Assembly: GCA_903884005.1 (NCBI GenBank) | Contig: CAISDA010000033.1 | Location: 62,001 to 126,000, forward strand | Origin: an uncultured Ignavibacteriota bacterium | Lineage (GTDB): Bacteria; Bacteroidota; Ignavibacteria; UBA10030; UBA8401 | Length of the DNA: 64,000 nt | Reading direction: 5' to 3' | In this document: one piece after another, positions 56,511 to 64,000 of the stretch | Position numbering within the stretch: the stretch's first letter is position 1 | Layout of the letters: each line of letters begins with the position of its first letter | Notes under the pieces: model-generated | Seen by the model: only the letters and a program-made list of their open reading frames with translations | Told to the model about the DNA's origin: nothing | The model's database searches: none | Translations under genes and position numbers: made by a program

Positions 56511-57338
56511 ATGAAACGAATATTTCTTTCTCTTGCCGCACTTGCCTTCTTTGCGTCCACCGCGTATTGCGATGATACGAAGAAACTCATGGAGATGATA
56601 CAAAAGCTCAGCACCGACCTGAAACAGCAGATCGAAAAAGAATCGATTGAACGGAAAATGGACAAGGCCGTGATCATGTCGAGGCTCAGTGCGCTGTCTG
56701 GCGGAAAAAACGACGCCGTCAAATCTGTGCCGAAGCGCAAGGCCGGTGGCAACGACGAGCTGCTCGTAGAGTCGTACATCGAACGCCTGAAAGAAGGCAA
56801 CAACCGGTTTGTAAAGGGCAAACTGTCGAGCAAAAATTTTGCGAAGCAGCGCGAAGAACTCGCCGCCGGCCAGCAGCCGTATGCGATCATACTCGGCTGT
56901 TCGGATTCACGCGTCTCGCCCGAACTCATGTTCGACGAATCGCTCGGACAGCTCTTCATCATACGCGATGCGGGGAATGTGGCGGACTCGGTGACGCTCG
57001 GCAGCATCGAATATGCGGCCGAACACCTTCACGTTAAACTGCTTGTCGTGCTCGGCCATACGTCGTGCGGCGCGGTGAAGGCGACGCTGGCGGGAGGCGA
57101 CGTGCCGCCGAACATCGGCGCCATAGCCCGGCGGATCAGTCCCGCAGCCGACAGAGCGAAGGCAAAAAATCTCGATGAAAAAGCCACTGCGCTCGATGCG
57201 TCAGCCGAGAATGTGCATGAACAGATCGACGCCTGCAGCACGCAAAGCGCGGTGCTGCGCGATCTCGTCGAATCGAACGAACTGAAAATAATCGGCGCCA
57301 TGTATAATTTGGAAACAGGCAAAGTCGAATTCCAATAA
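56511..57338 (+). CDS. exported beta-class carbonic anhydrase
   Basis: 275 residues from the ATG at 56511 (AGGAAAAAA just upstream, signal peptide MKRIFLSLAALAFFASTAYC). Residues about 22-60 form a charged helix (KKLMEMIQKLSTDLKQQIEKESIERKMDKA) that may be a coiled coil. The anhydrase domain (about 85-275) has Zn ligands C130 (CSDSR), H183 and C186 (GHTSCGAVK) and the Asp-Arg dyad D132, R134. It interconverts CO2 and bicarbonate in the periplasm. Most beta-class enzymes are cytosolic, so export is notable. It appears monocistronic and convergent with the M3 peptidase gene. Confidence 0.93.
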   Translation: MKRIFLSLAALAFFASTAYCDDTKKLMEMIQKLSTDLKQQIEKESIERKMDKAVIMSRLSALSGGKNDAVKSVPKRKAGGNDELLVESYIERLKEGNNRFVKGKLSSKNFAKQREELAAGQQPYAIILGCSDSRVSPELMFDESLGQLFIIRDAGNVADSVTLGSIEYAAEHLHVKLLVVLGHTSCGAVKATLAGGDVPPNIGAIARRISPAADRAKAKNLDEKATALDASAENVHEQIDACSTQSAVLRDLVESNELKIIGAMYNLETGKVEFQ

Positions 57339-57377
57339 CGACGGCACAAGTTCCCTTCCAGGATAGTACACAAAAAA

Positions 57378-57402
57378 AACGCCGGGCATACAGCCCGGCG
57401 TT
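57378..57402 (-). terminator. Rho-independent terminator of the M3 peptidase gene
   Basis: 10-bp perfect stem AACGCCGGGC / GCCCGGCGTT with a 5-nt loop; on the minus strand a run of seven or more T follows (complement of 57372-57379). It is 26 nt past the M3 peptidase stop, and also between convergent genes. Confidence 0.93.
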
Positions 57403-57428
57403 GCATTGTGCGGCAATAATGATCGCTG

Positions 57429-59534
57429 TCAGTTCAATCCTTTTCTCCGGATGAGCGCGTCGATCTTCGGTTCGCGGCCGCGGAATCGCTTATAGAGCGT
57501 CATTGCATTCTCGATCCCCGTCTTGCCCAGCACGTTCGTTCTGAACGACGACGCGGCATCATGGTCGAACAGCCCTTTTTCCTTGAAGGCCTGGAACGCG
57601 TCGGCGTCCAGCACCTGCGCCCAGAGATAGCTGTAATAACCTGCCGAATATCCGTTCGAAAAGCTGTGCAGATAATTGGTGGTCTGGTAGCGGGGACCGA
57701 TCTCGGGAATCAGGCCGATCCTCGCCATCGATTCCTTTTCAAATTTTTGAACGTCGCGCCCGGCCGTGTCGGCAATGGTGTGCCAGTCCATGTCCAGATA
57801 CGCCGCCGCCATATATTCCACGGTAATGAATCCCTGGTTGAAACGGCTTGCGTTGACAATTTTTTGTATCAGCTCCGGCGGCATCAATGTGCCGGTCTTA
57901 TAATGTTTGGCGAACATGTTCAACACTTCCGGCTCGGACACGAAATTTTCCATGACCTGCGACGGCAGTTCGACCACGTCGAGCTCCGAAAAATACGAGG
58001 TCCCGGGATACATTTGGCTCGCAAAAAGCCCGTCCAGCGCGTGACCGAACTCGTGGAACAATGTGGTCACATCGTCGAAGCTGAGCAGGGCGGGATTGCC
58101 GCCGACCGGTTTGGCAAAATTGCCGACATTATAGATGACCGGAGCAACGTGAACGCCGTCCATTCCAGATTCGTATCTGAAGCCGTTGCACCATGCGCCG
58201 CTCTGCTTGCCGTCGCGGGGATAATAGTCGGTCATGAACACACCGATATGTTTTCCGTCGGCACCCTGCACCTCATATGTTTTCACATCGGGGTTGTAGA
58301 GCGGAATGTCTTTTCTCTCGATGAATGTGATGCCGTAGAGTTTTGACGCGAGTGCAAACGCTCCCGCTGTCACATTATCGATCGTGAAATACGGACGCAG
58401 CATTTCTTCATCAAGCGCGTATTTTTTATTTTTTACTTTTTCAGAATAATAGAACCAATCCCACGGCTGAAGCTTGAATCCTTTTCCTTCGGCGTCGATG
58501 ATCTCCTGCATTTCAGCGGCTTCCGTCTTTGCCTTCGCGAGCGCCGGCTTCCACAACTCGTCCATGAATGTGTAGACACGCTCGGGTGTCTGCGCCATGT
58601 TTATCGCCAGCGCGAAGTCGGCAAAGTTCTTGAACCCGAGCAGGTTCGCCTTGCGCACGCGCAGCCTGATGATCCGGTCCGCGATCTTTTTATTGTCGTA
58701 TTCGTTGTTATTGTTTCCGCGTGCACAATACGCCGTGTAGATCTTTTCCCTGAGGGTACGGTTCTCGGCATATTGCAGCACGGGAATAAAGCTCGGCTTG
58801 TTCATAAAGAACGCCCAGGCCCCCTCGTGTCCTTTCGCTTTGGCGCCTTCGGCGGCAGATTGCATGACGGCATCGGGCAGTCCGGCAAGGTCCACCTTGT
58901 TTGTGACGATCAGCAGATAATTATTATTTTCTTTGAGCACGTTTTCTGTGAACTTCAACGAAAGCAGGTCCAGCTCCTCATTCACTTTTCTGAACGCCGC
59001 CTTCTCTTCCGTCCCCAGATTGATGCCTCCGCGCGTGAACCGTTTATAAAGATTGGAACACAGATTCTTCTGCTCGACCGTCAGTCCGGACGTTTCGCGG
59101 TTCGCATACACGGCACTGATCCGCGCGAACAAGCCCGCATTTAAATAGATATCGTCCGTGTGCTTCGACAACAGCGGCGATACGGTGCGCGCGATCTCCT
59201 GCATCCGGTCGTTCGACTGGGCCGAGAGCAGTCCCTGAAACACATTGTTCACGGTGGTAAGGAGCTTGCCGCATCGCTCCAGCGATTCGATGGTATTGGC
59301 GAATGTCGGCGGTTCCTGTTGATTGACGATCGCCTCGATCTCGTTGTTCTCCTGGAGTATCCCTTCTTCGATCGCAGGAAGATAATGCTCGTAGTGTATT
59401 TCATTGAAGGGAGGAGTGTTGAACGGCGTGCCGAATTTGCTGAAGAACGGATTGGCCGACGATGCACTGCCGGCCTTGCTTGAAACAGCGCTCAGAATCA
59501 TCATCATTCCGGCAAGAACTATATATTTCATCAT
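57429..59534 (-). CDS. dcp: M3-family zinc metallopeptidase (peptidyl-dipeptidase Dcp type)
   Basis: 701 residues with signal peptide (MMKYIVLAGMMMILSAVSSKAG). AGGAG lies 9 nt before the first ATG. The catalytic centre is FHEFGHALDGLFA with HEFGH near residue 492, followed by the third ligand region (ELPSQVMENFVSEPEVLNMFA). The N-terminus SKFGTPFNTPPFNEIHYEHYLPAIEEGI and the closing YSAGYYSYLWAQVLDADAFQAFKE are typical of Dcp. It removes dipeptides from the C-terminus of peptides, here probably in the periplasm. With the adjacent POT transporter, hydrolase and M14 peptidase it suggests peptide scavenging. oligopeptidase A (prlC) is the alternative family name. Confidence 0.93.
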   Translation of the reverse strand: MMKYIVLAGMMMILSAVSSKAGSASSANPFFSKFGTPFNTPPFNEIHYEHYLPAIEEGILQENNEIEAIVNQQEPPTFANTIESLERCGKLLTTVNNVFQGLLSAQSNDRMQEIARTVSPLLSKHTDDIYLNAGLFARISAVYANRETSGLTVEQKNLCSNLYKRFTRGGINLGTEEKAAFRKVNEELDLLSLKFTENVLKENNNYLLIVTNKVDLAGLPDAVMQSAAEGAKAKGHEGAWAFFMNKPSFIPVLQYAENRTLREKIYTAYCARGNNNNEYDNKKIADRIIRLRVRKANLLGFKNFADFALAINMAQTPERVYTFMDELWKPALAKAKTEAAEMQEIIDAEGKGFKLQPWDWFYYSEKVKNKKYALDEEMLRPYFTIDNVTAGAFALASKLYGITFIERKDIPLYNPDVKTYEVQGADGKHIGVFMTDYYPRDGKQSGAWCNGFRYESGMDGVHVAPVIYNVGNFAKPVGGNPALLSFDDVTTLFHEFGHALDGLFASQMYPGTSYFSELDVVELPSQVMENFVSEPEVLNMFAKHYKTGTLMPPELIQKIVNASRFNQGFITVEYMAAAYLDMDWHTIADTAGRDVQKFEKESMARIGLIPEIGPRYQTTNYLHSFSNGYSAGYYSYLWAQVLDADAFQAFKEKGLFDHDAASSFRTNVLGKTGIENAMTLYKRFRGREPKIDALIRRKGLN

Positions 59535-59809
59535 TTCTGTCTGCTCCTGTTAATAATTTTTGCATTCAATATACCGTCTTTCACAAAGAGACGCAAAATG
59601 AAGCCCGCCGGCGGCACGTGCTTTCGTACGAATGCGCGAGTGCACCAATGGTCTCTCCCGCATGAACGGGAGGAGCCGCTGCCGCTGTACCGCAATTGTG
59701 AGAAAAGGAAGTGCGAGAATCACACAACAGAAATCGAGCGCTTGATGAATTGGCAACGCTCAATAGAAATGTCAGTGTGTACGTCTCTTGGAAAGACACA
59801 AAAAAAAGT

Positions 59810-60631
59810 TTACCGAAGAGACCGTGCGGTCGCCGCGAGAAACTCGCCGACAATGCGATTGAACGCGCCGGCACGTTCGAAGTACCCAGAGTGGCCCGTC
59901 TTCGAAAGCGATCTCAATGAAGCACCGGGAACGAGAGATGCGGCGGCAGATGCAGCCATGGGTGGAAACACCAGATCTTCTTCCCCGGTCAACAGGAGGA
60001 ACGGAAGACTCAGCACCGATAATTTTTCGGACGGCAGCGTGCGGGCCTTGTGTATGGCGGCGCGCACTGCTTCCTTATACACTGCCGGCGTCAAGTCGTT
60101 GATCTGCCGATACAGATAATGAAGTGACGGCTGCTCCTCTGCCATCCGGGCGCCTGTGGCAGGAATGAGGCCGAGAGCACGTAGGCGCTCCTTCTCGCGC
60201 TCTGACCATTCCGTCCACTCCTTCATCCGTTCGGTCTCCACGTGCGTGATGGCGGCAACGTTCAGCGTGCCGGTGGACGATGCCATAACCAGTGCGCGCA
60301 CGCGCGATGGATGAGATAATGCATATTCCAGGCAGGTCCATCCTCCCATCGACTGCGCTACGAGCGAGACGTCGTCCAGGCGCAGGTGGTCGATGAGCGC
60401 CGCAAGATCGTCCGCAAATACAGCCGGTGTCGGCACCACAGACACAGCCGCATTGGGCCAAAACCCGCGATGTGAAAACGTGACGCATGTGTGGCTCTTC
60501 TCAAAACAAGGGATCTGCTGCCACCATGAAAGATAATTGCCGCCGAGTCCGTGCGCAAACACAAGCGCCGGCCCGCTTCCGGTGACTTCGTAATAGAGCT
60601 CGCAATCGGGGCGTTTCAAAATTCCGTTCAT
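59810..60631 (-). CDS. alpha/beta hydrolase
   Basis: 273 residues, cytosolic. The oxyanion HGLGGNYLSWW follows strand 3; the nucleophile elbow is VAQSMGGW (S94), the acid is likely in LTGEEDLVFPP, and the base in SKTGHSGYFE. It belongs to the general AB-hydrolase-1 family, so substrate (ester, amide or lactone) cannot be told. Its ATG overlaps the stop of the POT transporter gene by 4 bp (ATGA), so it is coupled to that operon; a peptide or amide role is possible from context. Confidence 0.88.
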   Translation of the reverse strand: MNGILKRPDCELYYEVTGSGPALVFAHGLGGNYLSWWQQIPCFEKSHTCVTFSHRGFWPNAAVSVVPTPAVFADDLAALIDHLRLDDVSLVAQSMGGWTCLEYALSHPSRVRALVMASSTGTLNVAAITHVETERMKEWTEWSEREKERLRALGLIPATGARMAEEQPSLHYLYRQINDLTPAVYKEAVRAAIHKARTLPSEKLSVLSLPFLLLTGEEDLVFPPMAASAAASLVPGASLRSLSKTGHSGYFERAGAFNRIVGEFLAATARSLR

Positions 60632-61989
60632 GCGTGTTCTGCCTCCGGCACAGGGGATACCAATCGTTTGTCATTCCGCTGCGTCACAAAGGCGAACACG
60701 AGCAGGCTCGCAGCGGCAAAAAGTCCGATAGCGATGAAATAGTACCAGATCTGGTAGGCATGCTCGTAGTACAATGCCCGTTCGATCGCGGTCAATCCGG
60801 CCGGAAGCGTTTTCGGGTCGGGGCAATACCGGTCCAGCAGATAGCCGGAGAGGATGAAACCTGCGATCGCCGCAAAAAATGAATACAGATAACTGAACCC
60901 GAGGTAGACGCCTTCCTCCCCCTTCGGGGCCAGCCGTGAAAAATATTCAAGGTACCGCGGCGAGATGAAACTCTCCGCAAATCCCTGGAGCGCAATGCCG
61001 ACCACGAGTGTGATGACAAGCGGATGTGCGGAAAAGAGTCCGAAGACCGATATCGAACTGCCGATCGCGCCTTCCATCGCCTGCCCCATGGAAATAATGA
61101 ACGCCGCTGCGGGAACCAGCATCATGCCGATGAAGATCGACGTCGCGGCCTTTCGCTTGCTCATGAGCTTCGTGATCAGGACCACAAAGAGCACGACGAT
61201 CAAGGGATTCACATTCGCGATCCATTCGGGCCGTGCGCTCTCGCCAAGCAAACGGATCACATACTTCGGCATCGTTGCATACAATTGAAACTGCGTGGTC
61301 CAAAATCCGGAGACAATAAGTATCAGCGCCATGATCCGTGGATTGGTGACGACCTTTCGGAACGAGTGAAGCACGTCGCGGAGGCTTTTCGTGGACCGCT
61401 CGGACTCGTCCTGCTTGAAGGCGAACAGGGCGAACAGCAGTGCAATGCCAGACATGGCGGCCGAAAAAAAATTGACGTAATCGAGTCCCAGCCCGATCCG
61501 TATGAATGGAACGAACGTCTTGCCGCTGAACGATCCGATATTGACGATCCAATAGAACAGGGCGAATCCCCGCGCTCGTGTATCTTCGGTCGTCAATTTC
61601 GTGATCGACCCGGTGATCAGCGGCTTGATGAATGCCCCGCCGACGGCTATCACCGCAAGGGTCGCGACAACGACTGCCTTGCTGTGGTATATCCCAAGCA
61701 CCGAATAGCCGATCGTCAGAAGCGCGAACGCCGTCACGAGTCCGTTCTTAAACCCGATCCTGTCAGAGACGGCGCCGAGGAACGGCGGAAGGAAATACAG
61801 CAGCGCCACAAAGGCGCCGGCGACATAGCCTGTTTCCTTGTCCGTGAATCCGACCCGGTCGGTGAGATACAGCGTGATCGCAATATAAAATCCATAGAAT
61901 GCGGCCCGCTCCAACAGTTCCATGAAATTCGCGGTCCAAAACGCCCGGGGAAATTTCACATTTTTTTTCGGTGCACTGTGTGTTGTCAT
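60628..61989 (-). CDS. POT/PTR-like MFS transporter
   Basis: 453 residues, about 12 helices. The N-terminal signature FMELLERAAFYGFYIAITLYLTDRVGFTDKETGYVAGAFVALLYFLPPFLGAVSDRIG resembles the ExxERFxYYG region of proton-coupled oligopeptide transporters, and GGAFIKPLITGSITKL and RARGFALFYWIVNIGSFSG continue the pattern. It is an inner-membrane symporter for peptides or related solutes; other MFS substrates are possible. It stands between nhaC (15 bp) and the hydrolase gene (overlap), clearly one operon. Confidence 0.87.
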   Translation of the reverse strand: MTTHSAPKKNVKFPRAFWTANFMELLERAAFYGFYIAITLYLTDRVGFTDKETGYVAGAFVALLYFLPPFLGAVSDRIGFKNGLVTAFALLTIGYSVLGIYHSKAVVVATLAVIAVGGAFIKPLITGSITKLTTEDTRARGFALFYWIVNIGSFSGKTFVPFIRIGLGLDYVNFFSAAMSGIALLFALFAFKQDESERSTKSLRDVLHSFRKVVTNPRIMALILIVSGFWTTQFQLYATMPKYVIRLLGESARPEWIANVNPLIVVLFVVLITKLMSKRKAATSIFIGMMLVPAAAFIISMGQAMEGAIGSSISVFGLFSAHPLVITLVVGIALQGFAESFISPRYLEYFSRLAPKGEEGVYLGFSYLYSFFAAIAGFILSGYLLDRYCPDPKTLPAGLTAIERALYYEHAYQIWYYFIAIGLFAAASLLVFAFVTQRNDKRLVSPVPEAEHA

Positions 61990-62004
61990 GAGATACTGTA
62001 TAGA

Positions 62005-63435
62005 TCAACTTCCGGCGATCGTTTCGTCTTCGCGTTTCAATGATGCTGTGGTAAAACCGATCGCTCCGTACAGCAGCGGCATCACGAAGCCGACGTAATT
62101 GAATACCGCCCAGGGGGCATACTGCCATGTGGACACACCGAGCGTTCCCGTCATGTAGACGGCGGCGATGGCCCACGGCACGACGGGGACGATCGAATGT
62201 GCTTCCTGCGTAGCACGGGCAAGATTTTTGGCCGCAAGATTTTTCGCCTTGAATGCCGGAGCAAACAGTTCGCCCGGAATGAGCACGCTCAGGTACGCGC
62301 TGCCGGTCACGAGTGCCGTTGTGAGCGCCCCTGCCACACCCGAGGCGATCAAGAGCGGCGTTGTCTTCGCAAACCGCAATATTTTTTCAAGCAGCAGATC
62401 GAGCATGCCGGCCTTCTGCACGATACCCGCAAACGCAAAAGCGCAGAATGCAAGCAGGGAGATCTTCATCATTTCCTGCAACCCGCCGCGAGAGAGGAGC
62501 TGGTTCACTTCCGGCATCGGCGTCCTGGCCACATACCCCGAAACGCAATATTCCATTCCGCGGGCCAACGGTTGGTTCTGGAACCAGGCCGCGAGCACGA
62601 GCGCGGTCGCCGCGGACAGGAGCATTCCGGGTATCGCAGGCTTTCGCATGAAGGTGAGCACAAGCACTACGAGCGGCGGCAGCAGCAAGAGCCAATGATA
62701 GGTGAAGGTAGACCGCAATGTCGTTTGTATGAGCGCGATCTTTTCGGTGTTCACTGTATGGACCGCAAAGTGCGAACCGGCGATCCAATACACGATCAGG
62801 CCAATGATGAACGCGGGAAGCGTCGTCCACAGCAGATGCTGAATGGTGTCGATCACATTGCAGCGAACGGCAGCCGACGCGAGATTGACGGAGGCGGCAA
62901 AGGGAGATATCTTGTCGCCGAAATAGGAACCGGCAACGATCGCTCCGGCTGCGGGTGCCAGAGGGATTCCCATGCCCTGGGCCACGCCGATGAATGCGAT
63001 CCCGACCGTTCCCGCCGTGCCGTATGCGGTCCCCGTCAGCAGCGAAATGATGGCGCAGACCACGCATGCCGTCACGAGAAAGAGCGACGGCGAAACGATG
63101 CCCAATCCATAATCGATGAGCATCGGTATGGAACCGCACGCGATCCACGACGCGATCATCACTCCGACGACAATGATGATCATCTGCGCGGGCATTGCTT
63201 TCGCAATCGAATCGATGATCCCGCTTTCAATGTCTTTCCATGTATATCCGAGCCGCAGCGCCATGCCGCCGGCAACAATGGACGCGCAGATCAGGAGTAT
63301 TTCCACCGGCAGCTGCAGTACGCCGTACCCGATGCCGAGAAGCAGCGCCATCGCAATGATGGGAACAAAGGCTTCCCACAGCGTCGGTATCCGCGCAGGG
63401 CCGGCCGTGTTCGGCGCGTTCGATCGTTTTTCCAT
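62005..63435 (-). CDS. nhaC: Na+/H+ antiporter NhaC family
   Basis: 476 residues, multiple helices. Typical NhaC stretches are IVVGVMIASWIACGSIPMLIDYGL, LTGTAYGTAGTVGIAFIGVAQGMGIPLAPAAGAIVAGSYFGDKISPFA and VTGSAYLSVLIPGELFAPAFKAK. AGAGGAG precedes the ATG closely. It exchanges Na+ (or Na+-malate type anions in some relatives) for H+. Placed 31 bp after the M14 peptidase gene and before the POT transporter, it may supply the ion gradient that the peptide symporter uses. Some members are amino acid or malate antiporters, so the ion assignment is by family only. Confidence 0.92.
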   Translation of the reverse strand: MEKRSNAPNTAGPARIPTLWEAFVPIIAMALLLGIGYGVLQLPVEILLICASIVAGGMALRLGYTWKDIESGIIDSIAKAMPAQMIIIVVGVMIASWIACGSIPMLIDYGLGIVSPSLFLVTACVVCAIISLLTGTAYGTAGTVGIAFIGVAQGMGIPLAPAAGAIVAGSYFGDKISPFAASVNLASAAVRCNVIDTIQHLLWTTLPAFIIGLIVYWIAGSHFAVHTVNTEKIALIQTTLRSTFTYHWLLLLPPLVVLVLTFMRKPAIPGMLLSAATALVLAAWFQNQPLARGMEYCVSGYVARTPMPEVNQLLSRGGLQEMMKISLLAFCAFAFAGIVQKAGMLDLLLEKILRFAKTTPLLIASGVAGALTTALVTGSAYLSVLIPGELFAPAFKAKNLAAKNLARATQEAHSIVPVVPWAIAAVYMTGTLGVSTWQYAPWAVFNYVGFVMPLLYGAIGFTTASLKREDETIAGS

Positions 63436-63466
63436 GCACTCCTCTATTATCGTAGTACCGCAGTTT

Positions 63467-64000
63467 TTACTTCATGATGCGATAGACGGGATAGTCTGTT
63501 CCCTTCGAACGCAGCGCCGAAAATTCGGCGTACTGCGCCAGTCCCCACATCGACGCCGGCTCAAGCGCGATCACGATGAGTGCCGAGGAAGTCTGAGCCA
63601 CCGGCACAAGAAGATCGCCCGCTGCCGCCGTGACATTCCCTTCTCTCACCTGCGTTTGAATGTCGGTGAACGACTTGTTCTCCATCCACACCTGCTTCGT
63701 ATCGGTGATCGATATGATCTCCGCATTCTTTTTTTCGGATCGAACGATCCGTTCTCCGCGGATCCCAAGACGATCGAGCGCGGCGATCAGCGCCGTTTGA
63801 CCCTGCGGGATGAGATAGGCGATCGGCCGCGATACCGTTGCGAGAGACGTTACGAGGGAAGCGTATTTTTTTGATACCGTCGTATCGGCGCCCGAGGCCA
63901 CGATCTCCATCGGCAGTGCGATCGTTTCGCCTGCATACCGGTAATCCATCTGCACAATAACGGGCTCACGGCTCTGTTCCATTGTTTTCCGTTCACTCAA
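63467..64000 (-). CDS. C-terminal part of a probable M14 zinc carboxypeptidase (N-terminus outside window)
   Basis: 178 codons open to the right edge; the catalytic zinc site would lie outside. The visible part has the typical accessory region of bacterial M14 proteins: PIAYLIPQGQTALIAALDRLGIRGERI, a middle beta-rich stretch ending GDLLVPVAQTSSALIVIALEPASMWGLAQYAEF, and the final YPVYRI. The identification rests on this pattern only. It heads a block with nhaC, POT transporter and hydrolase, consistent with peptide breakdown. Confidence 0.55.
   Translation of the reverse strand: MSERKTMEQSREPVIVQMDYRYAGETIALPMEIVASGADTTVSKKYASLVTSLATVSRPIAYLIPQGQTALIAALDRLGIRGERIVRSEKKNAEIISITDTKQVWMENKSFTDIQTQVREGNVTAAAGDLLVPVAQTSSALIVIALEPASMWGLAQYAEFSALRSKGTDYPVYRIMK

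Noticed and set aside
1-64000. tRNA, rRNA or riboswitch genes
   Set aside because: The intergenic regions were read for cloverleaf-like or conserved RNA motifs and none was convincing; a dedicated covariance-model search was not possible.

Overview
The window reads as a chromosomal segment of a Gram-negative saprotroph of the Fibrobacteres-Chlorobi-Bacteroidetes (FCB) group, most likely Ignavibacteria-like. Two large secreted enzymes end in a type IX secretion sorting domain with the signature NPFNPSTT (GH9 cellulase, 13080-15092; heparinase-like protein, 53357-56116). There is also an RND tripartite efflux system with a TolC-type outer membrane partner, and there are several signal peptides and lipoprotein signals. 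Two visible promoters are of the TTGACA-17-TATAAT type, which argues against classical Bacteroidia, whose main sigma factor prefers TTTG/TAnnTTTG. The taxonomic placement is inference; no rRNA gene is present.

Layout: 1-3728 (-) is a giant secreted DUF2334/glycosidase-like protein that runs off the left edge. 3.9-7.3 kb (-) holds an FHS-type sugar transporter and glnS. 7.5-10.1 kb holds a two-RCK potassium channel convergent with a UbiA-type phosphoribosyltransferase. 10.4-13.0 kb holds a double-VOC protein and an acyl-CoA carboxylase beta subunit. 13.1-20.6 kb (-) is a polysaccharide-degradation and membrane block: GH9 cellulase, HEAT-repeat protein, a GH lipoprotein, an SPFH protein coupled to a ribbon-helix-helix regulator, and GH92 mannosidase. 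20.8-26.8 kb (+) is the TolC/adaptor/RND operon. 27-30.2 kb holds an orphan histidine kinase, rlmF and an msrB-msrA fusion. 30.4-36.7 kb (+) holds a fucose isomerase-type enzyme, an APC permease and a KdpD/KdpE-like two-component system. 37-41.1 kb holds a beta-helix glycosidase convergent with a heparinase II/III family protein. 41.4-46.7 kb is the most accessory-looking part: an AT-rich PLD-nuclease/helicase/DUF3427 gene, a secreted nuclease and a stand-alone alarmone synthetase. 46.8-52.8 kb (-) is gltBD. 53.4-57.3 kb (+) holds the T9SS heparinase-like protein and an exported beta-carbonic anhydrase. 57.4-64 kb (-) is a peptide-use region: M3 peptidase, alpha/beta hydrolase, POT transporter, NhaC antiporter and the C-terminus of a probable M14 carboxypeptidase.

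The common theme is breakdown of complex, probably fucose- and uronate-containing polysaccharides, and of peptides, with uptake of the products. A dispersed palindromic REP-like family (GTAG + GGCGAGAT...ATCTCGCC) fills many intergenic gaps and in one place doubles as a terminator. The least explained items are the REP family, the SPFH/RHH pair with a 28-bp near-perfect palindrome over its promoter, the possible potassium APC permease next to KdpDE-like regulators, the DUF2334 multidomain protein and the 41-46 kb accessory block.
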